Positions 9,001 through 16,054 of a stretch of 38,924 nucleotides of DNA are shown here, one piece after another. Source of the stretch: JBMNUM01 sp050946275 (GTDB lineage: Bacteria; Actinomycetota; Coriobacteriia; Coriobacteriales; CADBOM01); NCBI GenBank assembly GCA_050946275.1, contig JBMNUM010000020.1, positions 1 to 38,924 on the forward strand. Direction: 5' to 3'. The notes under the pieces are model-generated. The model ran no database searches. It saw only the letters and a program-made list of their open reading frames with translations, and was not told where the DNA came from. A program made the translations under genes and the position numbers. Each line of letters starts with the position of its first letter. Within the stretch, counting starts at the first letter, position 1.

Positions 9001-11636
9001 AGTTCACGATGCCTGCGCACGACGTCACCATCGGCATCCTCACGCAGAAGAAGGGAACCCTGCCCACCGAACTCACAGATTGGATGATCAGCAGCTATAC
9101 GGCTTCGGATGGCTGGGAGAACCCCGAGAGCTGGTCTTGGACGAGCTTCGACGGCAATGACCAGTACCTCGAGGCCGTGCTTGTGGACAACAAGGGCACG
9201 TCCGAGACCGATGACGACTATCCGATGGTGAAGGGCACCGACTACACCGTAACCTACGAGCCTGCCGTGGGCGCGGATGCGGGCACGTATGTCGTCACCT
9301 ACACGGGCATCCCCGGCGCGCACAACGTGGGTGGCTACGAGGGCAGCATCACCACGAAATACAAGATTGATTCGGTGAACATCGCTAACTGCGACATCAC
9401 GGTAAACACCGCCTATGCCGACGACCCGGAGAACCCCGGCGACGATCCTGCGTGGTGGGAGTATTACACCGGATCTGCAATCGAGCCGAAGGTAACGGCG
9501 AAGCTTGGCGACTACACGCTTATCGAGGGCACCGACTACGAGCTCGAGTACTACTGGAACGCAGACGTGGGCACGGCCACTGTTCAGATCAATGGCTTGG
9601 GCGGCAACTTCACTGGCTGGACGTCGCGGCACTTCGAGATTCGCGCGCGCGATCTCTCCGAGTCGACCATCACGCCGCCGTCCGATGTGACGTTCAACGG
9701 TGGCTACCAGGAGCCTCCTGTGACGGTGACCTACGATGGCGTCACGCTCGAGCGGGGCACCGACTACTACATTGAGTACTACGCCAACTATGAAGTGGGC
9801 ACAGCTAGAGTTGAGGTCACGGGCAACAAGTATGCGGGCTGGGATGGCACGCAGGAGTTCGAGTTCCAGATCCTGCCCATCGACCTCTCTGACCCCACCA
9901 TCGAGTGGCAAGAGCTGGGCGAGCAGCAGTATACGGGCAGCGAGATCAGGTTCTTCGATACGCATACGTATGCGGGAAACCATCCCGTCGCAGGCAGCCT
10001 GATGAGGGATCACGACTTTGAGGTGACAAACTACTCGAACAACGTGTATCCCGGCGTTGCCACCATCACGCTTACGGGCAAGGGCAACTACATCGGCACG
10101 CACGAGATGAGCTTCGACATTTTCGCTTACCTGCAGAACGACTACATAACCTACTCTGGCGTCAAGGATTCATACCCATATACCGGCAGTCAGATCAAGC
10201 CTGAACCTGCAGTGGCGATCGACGGGCATGAACTCAGCCCGAGCGATGGCTATACGCTGGTATGGGATACGAACACGGCCGCAGGCGAAAGCGCCTTTGT
10301 CACGATTGTGGGTGACAATGTGCACTACAAGGATTCGCGGGCTATAAGCTTCACTATTACCGAGCGCGACATCGGCGATTGCACGATTGCACCCGTTTCT
10401 TCTCAGAACTACACTGGCTCCGAGATTCGTCCGCCCGTCACTATCACCGTCGGCGGGTACACGCTGAAGAAGGATACGGACTACACGGTCGAATATTCCG
10501 ATAACATCAACATGGGCACTGCAACGGCGACCATTACCGCGGTTCCGGGCAGTGGTTTCACCGGCTCTGCCTCGACCACCTTCAAGATCGTGAAGCCGCA
10601 CACCGTCAAATGGGACCGCATCTACGGTGCCGTCGCGGCCGATACGATGCAGAAGATCGCCGCGAAGTTCGGCAAGTCCAACTACGCGATCGTCACGACC
10701 GATGCGTCGTTCAAGGATGCGCTGGCCGCCAGCTCGCTCGCCGGCCACTACAAGGCGCCGGTCCTCATGACGAAGAAGGGCTCGCTCACGGCGCAGACGA
10801 AGAAGGCCATCCAGGCTAGCGGCGCCAAGACCGTCATCATCGTCGGCACCACCTCCGACGTCACGACCGCCACGCAAAACGCCATCAAGAAGGTGCCCGG
10901 CGTCAAGAGCACGTGGCGCGTCAACGGCAAGTCGGCCTCGGAGAAGGCGGTCAACGTCGCCAAGAAGACCGGCACGAAGTCCGACACCGTCATCATCGTC
11001 ACGCAGAACGACTACCGCGATGCGCTGACCATCGCGCCGTACGCGTATGCGACCGAGTCGCCGATCCTCTATACGGAGACGAACAAGAAGCTGTCGACGG
11101 CCACCCTGAACTACATCAAGCAGCGCAAGTTCAAGAAGGCCATCATCATCGGCGGCCCGCTGGCGCTGCCCGATTCGGTGGACATGTCGCTGCGGAGCAA
11201 GGGCGGCATCAAGAAGGCCAACATCACGCGCATCGCGGGTAGCACGGCCTACGACACGAGCCGCCTGATCGCGGAGTGGACCACCGGCAACCTGAAGAAC
11301 GGCAACCACGGCACGTACAAGGGCAAGCCGTTGGCGTACATCAAGTTCCAGCCGACCGTGAAGTTCGTGCCGAACAACGTCTGTGTGTCCACCGGCCAGA
11401 ACTGGCTCGATGCGCTAGCCGGCGCGGCGCTGTGCGGCAAGTGGAAGACGGTCATGTTGCTCGCGGACTCCAAGACCGCGAAGTCCAACTCGTCGCACGC
11501 CGTCAACTTCCTGAGCAAGTACAAGGACAAGATCGACAACGGCTGGGTGCTCGGCGGCCCGAAGGCGGTGCAGGACGGCGTCTACACCAAGCTGCAGAAC
11601 GCGACGGCCCCGAAGATCTACACGACCGGCGGCTGA
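6042..11636 (+). CDS. Secreted cell-wall-binding surface protein with Ig-like repeats
   Basis: A 1864-residue exported protein. The start is the ATG at 6042, preceded by an AGGGG-rich ribosome site; it opens a Sec signal peptide (hydrophobic core about 20-41, cleavage after AEA at 47). Residues about 50-1030 hold beta-rich sequence I cannot assign. From about 1039 to 1517 there are about six repeats of the form YTGSxIxPxVxxxGxxLxxGTDYxVxYxxNxxVGTATVxI, the MBG-like Ig-type repeat common in Coriobacteria and Firmicutes surface proteins. The last ~330 residues form cell-wall-binding-2 repeats (PF04122 type) with RIYG, DALAASSLAG, TVIIVG and IIIGGP motifs, which hold proteins to the wall non-covalently. 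A role in adhesion or wall architecture is inferred. The stop overlaps a TGAGTCA palindrome. Confidence 0.88.
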   Translation: MTDRPTIQASQATASRFLKLPMLLLLILASLLVVGAVALTAPQKAEAATYPTASEVYVSGKPMTEFTGQQASYDPSTGTLMLTGQVFGVSVESTRTNLDLNIVADGSSVQLSGRSRDAHLVADKKLYALSNTTGGNININVTAGTRLSISANLVDDVPDVNRTITEMTCIYCRGHVTLTGEEGSHYGIIALANWTENGETHNNPNVPVTGIRATAGVSIEGAAEGVVQIQNRGVARVPQYCSSAIRVASGAQITIGASGKWNFNTAAAGNKDYPEGYAAVFYVSAGSVLPTVLPQAGTVAFDVGSGDYHYFVLNDNGQSKALTDLPEVDQHVLSISSSGGKYQRDGRTVIDTTTIKLNELPALGTQGSITAENVVLDLGQTPPRYTMKSAAWWYKDSGGDTWHRLASNQYLPADATAVRVGFELEAAEGYRFSYGTDVIARFNTSTSTVVQHTIERKYMHPESIPSNGTFYIDLELSDIADQHPIDEAKVWGVSAPHNRGQAYVVTSQSSSYGQIPSSAIRYYAWADSTQYGTRPGNQYWTEVDPVTNEDTRTLEDGEAFQPGREYRWHGILYAKPGWEFTSDTAVAFNSDNVCGHTIHADGKLLEIYRTWRCPTLSITKVAVLDQTEPVAGEAPVIDATVPDDAAYSITAGSSYWYEGRLNSSQSYQLRELTPFTGTFQADTWYSYVVCLEPDGANGYGFNGYSNEQDIAAMESSVNGASGGDVFGRYFTAGQTGGRGIIMLCRTFYCTNPDAIERIDIDLALPVVGQQASGDATCLTEGVSMVSTADDMRTMLDGWGNTAGANRIPNDAMVVWTSPEAFDDFNPSASAVMPTFANSTTYTLWARIQVDDGYVIARNDMGVLSPRVFVNGVPAQVNLIDEAEQAYSVRLSYSTPVAGNEGHHLFIPRGIVLEREYNGSWMQWSSTVEDYNSSGFDLYDTAAEGTHFRVRAYYPATWKAPAGEEFYQWYSSSSDVVFAFSVRKDYNEFTMPAHDVTIGILTQKKGTLPTELTDWMISSYTASDGWENPESWSWTSFDGNDQYLEAVLVDNKGTSETDDDYPMVKGTDYTVTYEPAVGADAGTYVVTYTGIPGAHNVGGYEGSITTKYKIDSVNIANCDITVNTAYADDPENPGDDPAWWEYYTGSAIEPKVTAKLGDYTLIEGTDYELEYYWNADVGTATVQINGLGGNFTGWTSRHFEIRARDLSESTITPPSDVTFNGGYQEPPVTVTYDGVTLERGTDYYIEYYANYEVGTARVEVTGNKYAGWDGTQEFEFQILPIDLSDPTIEWQELGEQQYTGSEIRFFDTHTYAGNHPVAGSLMRDHDFEVTNYSNNVYPGVATITLTGKGNYIGTHEMSFDIFAYLQNDYITYSGVKDSYPYTGSQIKPEPAVAIDGHELSPSDGYTLVWDTNTAAGESAFVTIVGDNVHYKDSRAISFTITERDIGDCTIAPVSSQNYTGSEIRPPVTITVGGYTLKKDTDYTVEYSDNINMGTATATITAVPGSGFTGSASTTFKIVKPHTVKWDRIYGAVAADTMQKIAAKFGKSNYAIVTTDASFKDALAASSLAGHYKAPVLMTKKGSLTAQTKKAIQASGAKTVIIVGTTSDVTTATQNAIKKVPGVKSTWRVNGKSASEKAVNVAKKTGTKSDTVIIVTQNDYRDALTIAPYAYATESPILYTETNKKLSTATLNYIKQRKFKKAIIIGGPLALPDSVDMSLRSKGGIKKANITRIAGSTAYDTSRLIAEWTTGNLKNGNHGTYKGKPLAYIKFQPTVKFVPNNVCVSTGQNWLDALAGAALCGKWKTVMLLADSKTAKSNSSHAVNFLSKYKDKIDNGWVLGGPKAVQDGVYTKLQNATAPKIYTTGG

Positions 11637-11670
11637 TGAGTCAAAAGCGGACAGTCCGAATCTGACTCAT
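11636..11670. repeat. TGAGTCA-type nested palindrome, copy C, overlapping a stop codon
   Basis: Outer arms ATGAGTCA / TGACTCAT; inner GGAC-A-GTCC. Its first base is the last base of the TGA stop of the surface protein. The central base is A, so the core orientation is reversed relative to copy A. Confidence 0.75.
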
Positions 11671-11675
11671 CGCGA

Positions 11676-11709
11676 AAGGGGGAGGGTCCCAGCTGGGACC
11701 CTCCCCCTT
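11676..11709. terminator. Strong bidirectional terminator hairpin
   Basis: A perfect 34-bp palindrome with arms AAGGGGGAGGGTCCCAG and complement, between the converging surface-protein and flavodoxin genes. The flanking T-runs are short, so efficiency is uncertain, but position and stability fit a shared terminator. Confidence 0.75.
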
Positions 11710-11729
11710 GTCTCACGTTGTGTTGGCAT

Positions 11730-12149
11730 CTAGGCCAGGGCGGCTCCGATGCGCTTGCACTCGGCGGCCGCGTCATCGTCCGGGTAGTTCTTCGCGATGA
11801 TCGCGTCGACCACATCGAGGCCGGCCTCGCGCGCGCGGGCATCCCACAGGCGCATCCACTCGCCGTCGTTCCAGTCATACGAGCCGAACAGCGCGACCTT
11901 CTTGCCCGCGAGCTTCGGTTCCACCTCGTCGTAGACGGGCAGGAACTCGGTGTCCTCGAGCTCCTCGTCGCCCATCGCGGGACAACCGAACGCGAACGTG
12001 TCGAACTCGTCGACCTTCGCAGCGGAGAAATCGCCGATCTCGAACAGCTCCACCTCGGCGCCCGCATCCTGCGCGCCCTCGACGACCAGCTTGGCCATCG
12101 CCTCGGTGTTGCCCGTTCCACTCCAATACACGACTGCGGTCTTGCTCAT
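11730..12149 (-). CDS. Short-chain flavodoxin
   Basis: A 139-residue FMN electron carrier. The phosphate loop WSGTGNTEAM is at residues 9-18, the first FMN-ring loop is around FGCPAMGDEELED, and the second is GSYDWNDGEWM, all as in short-chain clostridial flavodoxins. Flavodoxin replaces ferredoxin when iron is short. AGGAG precedes the ATG. The gene starts 30 bases after the DUF3793 gene, so the two form an operon under the iron-type operators at 13123-13160. Expression under metal limitation is inferred from that context. Confidence 0.92.
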   Translation of the reverse strand: MSKTAVVYWSGTGNTEAMAKLVVEGAQDAGAEVELFEIGDFSAAKVDEFDTFAFGCPAMGDEELEDTEFLPVYDEVEPKLAGKKVALFGSYDWNDGEWMRLWDARAREAGLDVVDAIIAKNYPDDDAAAECKRIGAALA

Positions 12150-12179
12150 GCTTGCTCCTATCTCATTGATGGGCTTGTC

Positions 12180-13097
12180 CTATACGGCCACCGGTAACCA
12201 GGCGGTGGCCTCAACGAACGTCGAGGGCACGGCAATCTCCTCGAGAGCCCTGCCCTGGGCGATCATCTCCTGGCAATGCGCGGTGCACGCGCGGTATCGT
12301 GCCCAGATGCGCTGTGCGCCCGGCACGTCGTGGTAGGCTTTCCAGCACCCGAGGCACAGGAAGTCGCGCCCCTCGTTCTCGATGAAGCCGACGACGTCGG
12401 CAATCGGGTAGCCGAGGAAGAGGCCGATCTCGTGCGGGAACTCGCAGGGGCCGCCGTGGCTCGGCAGGCTGCGCTCGAGGCGTGCGGTGAGCTCGGCGAG
12501 CTGTGCGTCGAGCGAGTCGGCCGGGTAGCCATCGCGCTCGAGTAGCGCGGCTGCCTCGGGTTGGGAGAACGTGCGCGCGAGCTCCACGGGGCGGTAGACG
12601 TAGATCAGAGGGCCGTTCGCACAGGTGGTGAGCATGCGGATCCGGATCCCGAGCGGCGCCAGCTTGCGTGCGCATGTGGCGAGAGCCCCGTCGAACGCCT
12701 TACGCGTGATGACGGGGAAGCGCCTGGGGGAGGGGCAGCGCCGCGATGCGCGCCGTGAGGTGCAGCGGATGGCAGACTGGCGGCGTCCGGCTGGATTGCA
12801 CGCACTGGCCGGTGTTGCGGCGGGTGCGGTCGCGTGATCGCTTTCGCCGAACCGGCAGCAGAACGTGAATAGACTCGCGGGCTTGAGTCCCCTGAGGGTG
12901 GGGGAGCAGTACCGGACGATTCGCTCCTCGAGCTCCCGCGCGAGTGCGGTGTTGGCGTCCGTTGCTCCGGCTACGATGGCGGCGACACCGGCTGCAGCGC
13001 TGATCGCGCTGGCATCGCAGGCCACGCCGTCGGCTGTGTTTCCTTCCACCACTCCGACCGTGCTCCCGCTCGATTCACTGCTCGCGTTTCCGCTCAT
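12180..13097 (-). CDS. DUF3793 family protein
   Basis: A 305-residue protein. The central and C-terminal parts carry the DUF3793 pattern: RYCSPTLRGLKPASLFTF near residue 62, and HEIGLFLGYPIADVVGFIENEG, followed by CLGCWKAYHDVPGAQRIWARYRACTAHC toward the end. The first ~55 residues are Ala/Ser/Gly-rich and may be dispensable. The function of the family is not known; it is often found beside flavodoxins and iron-uptake genes in anaerobes. A Cys-rich C terminus suggests metal or redox chemistry, but this is speculation. GGAGG precedes the ATG. The promoter and operators lie just upstream. Confidence 0.8.
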   Translation of the reverse strand: MSGNASSESSGSTVGVVEGNTADGVACDASAISAAAGVAAIVAGATDANTALARELEERIVRYCSPTLRGLKPASLFTFCCRFGESDHATAPAATPASACNPAGRRQSAIRCTSRRASRRCPSPRRFPVITRKAFDGALATCARKLAPLGIRIRMLTTCANGPLIYVYRPVELARTFSQPEAAALLERDGYPADSLDAQLAELTARLERSLPSHGGPCEFPHEIGLFLGYPIADVVGFIENEGRDFLCLGCWKAYHDVPGAQRIWARYRACTAHCQEMIAQGRALEEIAVPSTFVEATAWLPVAV

Positions 13098-13122
13098 TCG
13101 CTCCTCCTAAAGAGGTGTCCAT

Positions 13123-13141
13123 AAAAGTTAGCCTTATCTAA
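13123..13141 (-). promoter_or_regulatory. DtxR/IdeR-like box
   Basis: On the minus strand the 19-mer reads TTAGATAAGGCTAACTTTT, matching 14 of 19 positions of the DtxR consensus TTAGGTTAGGCTAACCTAA. It lies just downstream of the predicted -10 of the DUF3793 promoter, a repressor position. Confidence 0.6.
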
Positions 13142-13160
13142 GTTAACAATGGCTAACTTA
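13139..13160. promoter_or_regulatory. Operator TAAGTTA-N8-TAACTTA over the DUF3793 promoter
   Basis: Perfect 7-bp inverted arms with an 8-base spacer; the right arm covers the -10. The same arms and spacer recur at 13409-13430. Confidence 0.65.
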
Positions 13161-13183
13161 ATGGGAAAGCCAAGTTGCGTCAA
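13155..13183 (-). promoter_or_regulatory. Sigma-70-type promoter of the DUF3793-flavodoxin operon
   Basis: On the minus strand: -35 TTGACG, 17-base spacer, -10 TAAGTT (bases 13178-13183 and 13155-13160). The start of transcription would fall within the operator. Confidence 0.6.
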
Positions 13184-13260
13184 GACCATTTCCCGCAAAA
13201 AGCGCATTGCGAATTGGAGATGAGCGCATCCCGGGTCGAGCGATCATCCGCCCCTGAACG

Positions 13261-13300
13261 CAGATGTCGCCCGGGAGGGATGGTTCCCGGGCGACATCTG
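13261..13300. terminator. Strong 16-bp hairpin
   Basis: Perfect arms CAGATGTCGCCCGGGA and complement around an 8-base loop. It would end the candidate small RNA or separate it from the DUF3793 promoter. No T-run flanks it on either side. Confidence 0.55.
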
Positions 13301-13421
13301 AGGAAAGAGGAGAGGAGAATTGGACCGGTAATCCGTATGTTTGGGGGGCAAGACCACCGGCCCAGGGGTTTATCTACGTTGCTGTCACTCCTTTGCTGTT
13401 CGGTTGTCTAAGTTAGTGACA
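13261..13421 (-). ncRNA. Candidate metal-regulated small RNA
   Basis: A good minus-strand promoter ends near 13428, and no open frame with a ribosome site follows. The predicted transcript of about 160 bases contains a six-C run (13343-13348 as G on the plus strand) and a pyrimidine stretch at 13301-13320 made of repeated CUCCU units, complementary to Shine-Dalgarno sequences. It ends in a hairpin with perfect 16-bp arms (13261-13276 and 13285-13300). C-rich unpaired seeds are known in iron-sparing RNAs such as B. subtilis FsrA. There is no U-tract, so the 3' end is uncertain, and read-through into the DUF3793 operon is possible. Confidence 0.4.
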
Positions 13422-13430
13422 GTTAACTTT
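13409..13430. promoter_or_regulatory. Second operator TAAGTTA-N8-TAACTTT
   Basis: The same arms and spacer length as the operator at 13139-13160, again overlapping a -10. This indicates one regulator for both promoters. Confidence 0.6.
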
Positions 13431-13456
13431 ATACAGGCGGCGGGAGCATCCGTCAA
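13428..13456 (-). promoter_or_regulatory. Promoter of the candidate small RNA
   Basis: On the minus strand: -35 TTGACG (13451-13456), 17-base spacer, -10 TATAAA (13428-13433). This is the best promoter match I see in the window. Confidence 0.65.
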
Positions 13457-13513
13457 GAGTTAATCTTGGTTAATTTTTTATTCCCGGTGAACGGCTAGGG
13501 ATGTGGTTGGGAT

Positions 13514-13540
13514 TGGAACGCTCCCCGGGGGAGCGTTCCA
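13514..13540. repeat. TGGAACGCTCC palindrome, copy 1
   Basis: Arms TGGAACGCTCCCC and GGGGAGCGTTCCA around one central base. It lies downstream of the acetyltransferase terminator. Confidence 0.75.
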
Positions 13541-13555
13541 TAAGTTGTGGGTGGA

Positions 13556-13587
13556 TAAAAACCGAGACGCCCCTGGGGGCGCCTCGG
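13556..13587 (-). terminator. Intrinsic terminator of the acetyltransferase gene
   Basis: On the minus strand a GC-rich stem (CCGAG-CGCCCC with one mismatch) is followed by TTTTTAT. It lies 26 bases after the acetyltransferase stop and is a classic rho-independent terminator. Confidence 0.85.
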
Positions 13588-13612
13588 AAAAAGGTGGGAT
13601 GGGCGTCGTCCG

Positions 13613-14185
13613 CTAGCCGCGGCGGACGTTGCCGCTCTCGATGTCGGAGCGCACCTTCGCGAGCAGCTCCTGGAACGCCGCCTCGCCGAGTTCCTCGCGG
13701 GCCTGCGAGAGCTGCTCCTCTAGGTCGTCGGGGACCTCGATGCGCATCTCGACGAGCGGGCTGCGCCACATCATCGTCGTCTGCGGCCGGAACGTCTCGG
13801 CATCCATGCCCGAGCCGACGTGCTGGAAGCCCTCGCGCTGGTAGAACGCCATGGCGCGCGGGTTCTGCAGGTAGACCTCGAGGGTGATGTTGCCGAAGTT
13901 CTCCTTCACGGCCTCGAGCAGCTGCGTGCCGATGCCGCGGCTGCGCGAATCCGCGCGTACGAACATTCCGTCGATGTGCCCGTCGGTGCACCCGGCGAAG
14001 CCGAGCACCTCGCCATCCTCCTCGTAGACGACCACGTCGGCCCCGCCGATCGCGCGCTCGACGTCGTCGCGCTTCTTGTCCCAGTGCTCGGCGGGCACGA
14101 ACGAGTGCGCATCCAGGTTGCCGTCGAGCCACAGCTGCATGACCGCTGCGAGGTCGTTCGCGGAATCGAATTCACGTACGGGCAT
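13613..14185 (-). CDS. GNAT acetyltransferase with C-terminal helical extension
   Basis: A 190-residue protein. Residues 1-140 form a GNAT domain: GEVLGFAGCTDGHIDGMFVRADSRSRGIGTQLLEAV contains the acetyl-CoA pyrophosphate loop, and YLQNPRAMAFYQREGF is the family motif B. Residues about 145-190 form a charged helical tail (MRIEVPDDLEEQ, then SQAREELGEAAFQELL) that looks like a ribbon-helix-helix or coiled-coil add-on and is not part of the catalytic fold. AGGAGG precedes the ATG. The substrate is unknown. It has its own terminator at 13556-13587. Confidence 0.84.
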   Translation of the reverse strand: MPVREFDSANDLAAVMQLWLDGNLDAHSFVPAEHWDKKRDDVERAIGGADVVVYEEDGEVLGFAGCTDGHIDGMFVRADSRSRGIGTQLLEAVKENFGNITLEVYLQNPRAMAFYQREGFQHVGSGMDAETFRPQTTMMWRSPLVEMRIEVPDDLEEQLSQAREELGEAAFQELLAKVRSDIESGNVRRG

Positions 14186-14230
14186 GGTTCCTCCTCAATG
14201 TCGGAATGAGTCGAAGGTCGGTCCTCCGGC

Positions 14231-14656
14231 CTATTTTGGTGGCTGTCCGTTCGCCGCCAGGTCGGGTGAGCCGCCGAGCGCGACGACGAGCACGATGAAG
14301 ATCACGAGCACCGCGATGACGCTGGCGATGTAGATGGCGACCTTCGTCTTATGGGGGAGCGCGGCGAACCCCTTCTTCTGCAGGGTCTCGTCGGCGAGGT
14401 CCTTCTCGACGACCGTGGGCTGCTTCATGATCGCAGCGTCCGGCCCCCAGAGGTTGGGGGTCGTGATGGGCTTGGGACCGTCGGGCAGGCGGCTGCCGCT
14501 CTGCCCGGGCGCGGGGCCCTTCGGGCGCGGCACGGCCGTCGAGCGGCGCGTCGGCTCCTTCTTGGGGGGTGCCTTGGGCGCGGGTCGCTGGTGCGTGCCC
14601 TGCTGCCCGGCCTGCGGCTTGCCGGCCCCGGTTGTCATGTTCTCGCTGCGGTCCAT
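14231..14656 (-). CDS. Proline-rich single-pass membrane protein
   Basis: A 141-residue protein with no family I recognise. Residues 1-75 are rich in Pro, Lys, Gln, Gly and Arg (for example RPAPKAPPKKEPTRR) and are probably cytoplasmic and disordered. A single transmembrane helix (VAIYIASVIAVLVIFIVLVV) lies at about 106-128, with a short tail outside. AAGGAA precedes the ATG; a second ATG at codon 7 is possible. The architecture recalls division- or envelope-associated small proteins, but no role can be assigned. Confidence 0.7.
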   Translation of the reverse strand: MDRSENMTTGAGKPQAGQQGTHQRPAPKAPPKKEPTRRSTAVPRPKGPAPGQSGSRLPDGPKPITTPNLWGPDAAIMKQPTVVEKDLADETLQKKGFAALPHKTKVAIYIASVIAVLVIFIVLVVALGGSPDLAANGQPPK

Positions 14657-14681
14657 CGGTTCCTTCCGCGCATCTCCATCG

Positions 14682-14714
14682 ATGAGTCGATCATGACTGT
14701 CATTATCGACTCAT
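14682..14714. repeat. TGAGTCG-type nested palindrome, copy D
   Basis: Outer arms ATGAGTCGAT / ATCGACTCAT; inner ATGAC-T-GTCAT. The A-to-G change in the left arm is matched by T-to-C in the right arm. It lies 14 bases after the aldo/keto reductase stop. Confidence 0.75.
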
Positions 14715-14728
14715 TTCGCGGTGTCGTG

Positions 14729-15871
14729 CTACCAGGCGGAGACGTTCTCCGCGAACTCGGCCAGCACGTCGGCAATCGCGATCTGCTGCGGGCAGAACTC
14801 CTCGCAGGTCTTGCATCCGATGCACGCGGCGGGGCGCTTGTCCTCCGGCAGGCCGCCGAGCGCCATCGGCGTGATGAAGCCGTGCGAGCCGGTGAAGCGG
14901 TGCTCGTTCCACAGCTCGATGAGCCAGGGGATGTCGAGCTCCATCGGGCAGTGGTTGATGCAGTACTTGCACGCCGTGCACGGCACGCTGTCGACCGACG
15001 TCATCTCGGTAGCGAGCTCGGCGAGCGCGGCCAGCTGCTCGTCGGTGAGCTTCGTGTCCTCGGAGAAGATACGGATGTTGTCGTGCGCCTGCTCGATGCT
15101 CGAGGCGCCGGAGAGCACAGTGGCGATGCCGTCGATGCCCTTGAGGAAGTCGAACGACCACTCGACGCCGCTCACGCCGGGGCGCAGCTCCTCGAGGCGC
15201 GCCATCTCGCTATCGCTGAGGCGGGCGAGCTTGCCGCCGCGCAGCGGCTCCATCACGATGACCGGCAGGCCGTGCTCGCGGTACAGCTCCACCTTCTCGC
15301 GCGCTTGCTGGAAGTCCCAGTCGAGCCAGTTGACCTGCAGCTGGCAGAACTCGAAGTGCTCGCCGAAGCGGTCGAGGATGCGGCGGATGGTGTCGATGTT
15401 GCCGTGCGCCGAGAAGCCGAAATGCTTGATGCGCCCGGCCGCCTTCTGCTCGAGCAGGTATGCGACCGTGCCGTACTTCTCCTCGGCGAGGTAGAGGTCG
15501 ATGTTGAGCTCGCAGACGTTGTGCAGCATGTAGAAGTCGAAGTATCCCATGCCCGAGCGCGCGAGCTGCTGCTCGAAGATCTCCGCGGCTCTGCCGAAGT
15601 TGGCGCGGTTGTAGCCCGGCCACTTGTCCGCGAAGTAGAAGCTCTCGCGCGGGTAGTCGGCGAGCGCCGCGCCGAGGACGCTCTCGGAGTTGCCGCCGTG
15701 GTAGTCGTACCCGGTGTCGTAGTAGTTGACGCCGGCGGCCATGGCGTCGGCGACCATCTGTTTGGTCTGCGGGATGTCGATCTTCGAGTCGTCGCCGCCG
15801 ATCGTCGGGAGGCGCATGGCGCCGAAGCCGTAGCGCGAGATCTGCTTTCCCTGGAAGTCGTTGTACAGCAT
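14729..15871 (-). CDS. Aldo/keto reductase fused to a 2[4Fe-4S] ferredoxin domain
   Basis: A 380-residue oxidoreductase. It starts MLYNDFQGKQISRYGFGAMRL; the NAD(P)-dependent TIM barrel shows the DTGYDYHGGNSE catalytic segment, FGFSAHG and MEPLRGGKLA. From about residue 298 a ferredoxin tail carries CxxCxxCxxxC twice (CTACKYCINHC and CIGCKTCEEFC). This family is widespread in anaerobes and links carbonyl reduction to low-potential electron transfer; the substrate is unknown. The start is the ATG at 15871, with GAGAGG 9 bases upstream on the minus strand; the open frame continues farther upstream but runs through the thiamine kinase gene and is not coding. It is divergent from that kinase gene. 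Confidence 0.92.
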   Translation of the reverse strand: MLYNDFQGKQISRYGFGAMRLPTIGGDDSKIDIPQTKQMVADAMAAGVNYYDTGYDYHGGNSESVLGAALADYPRESFYFADKWPGYNRANFGRAAEIFEQQLARSGMGYFDFYMLHNVCELNIDLYLAEEKYGTVAYLLEQKAAGRIKHFGFSAHGNIDTIRRILDRFGEHFEFCQLQVNWLDWDFQQAREKVELYREHGLPVIVMEPLRGGKLARLSDSEMARLEELRPGVSGVEWSFDFLKGIDGIATVLSGASSIEQAHDNIRIFSEDTKLTDEQLAALAELATEMTSVDSVPCTACKYCINHCPMELDIPWLIELWNEHRFTGSHGFITPMALGGLPEDKRPAACIGCKTCEEFCPQQIAIADVLAEFAENVSAW

Positions 15872-16007
15872 GATGAACCGCCTCTCTCGAACGGGTGCCC
15901 TCCCCGTGGTTTTCCTTATTGACAATTGTACGATACGCGGACGTGATGGGATGGATGGGGGCTGGCACTTTTTGTCCCGCTTTGGCGTATGGCAAACGTG
16001 GGGTCGC

Positions 16008-16036
16008 GCGACAATCACGGTGACCGTCATTGTCAC
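16008..16036. repeat. GTGACAAT-type palindrome before the thiamine kinase gene
   Basis: Arms GCGACAATCACGG and CCGTCATTGTCAC pair with two mismatches around TGA. Unlike most short palindromes here it lies between two divergent genes, so it may be an operator rather than a terminator. Confidence 0.55.
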
Positions 16037-16054
16037 ATCCGGTATCCTGTTCGT

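Larger units (their letters stand above)
13098..13612. other. 515-bp intergenic region with iron-type promoters and terminators
   Basis: No protein gene is credible here. It carries, from left to right: the DUF3793-flavodoxin promoter with operators, a strong hairpin at 13261-13300, a second promoter/operator unit at 13409-13456 on the minus strand, a TGGAACGCTCC palindrome and the acetyltransferase terminator. Confidence 0.7.

Noticed and set aside
13175..13411. A 78-codon plus-strand frame in the iron-box region
   Set aside because: It covers both hairpin arms and promoter elements of the other strand, has no ribosome site and no recognisable sequence.
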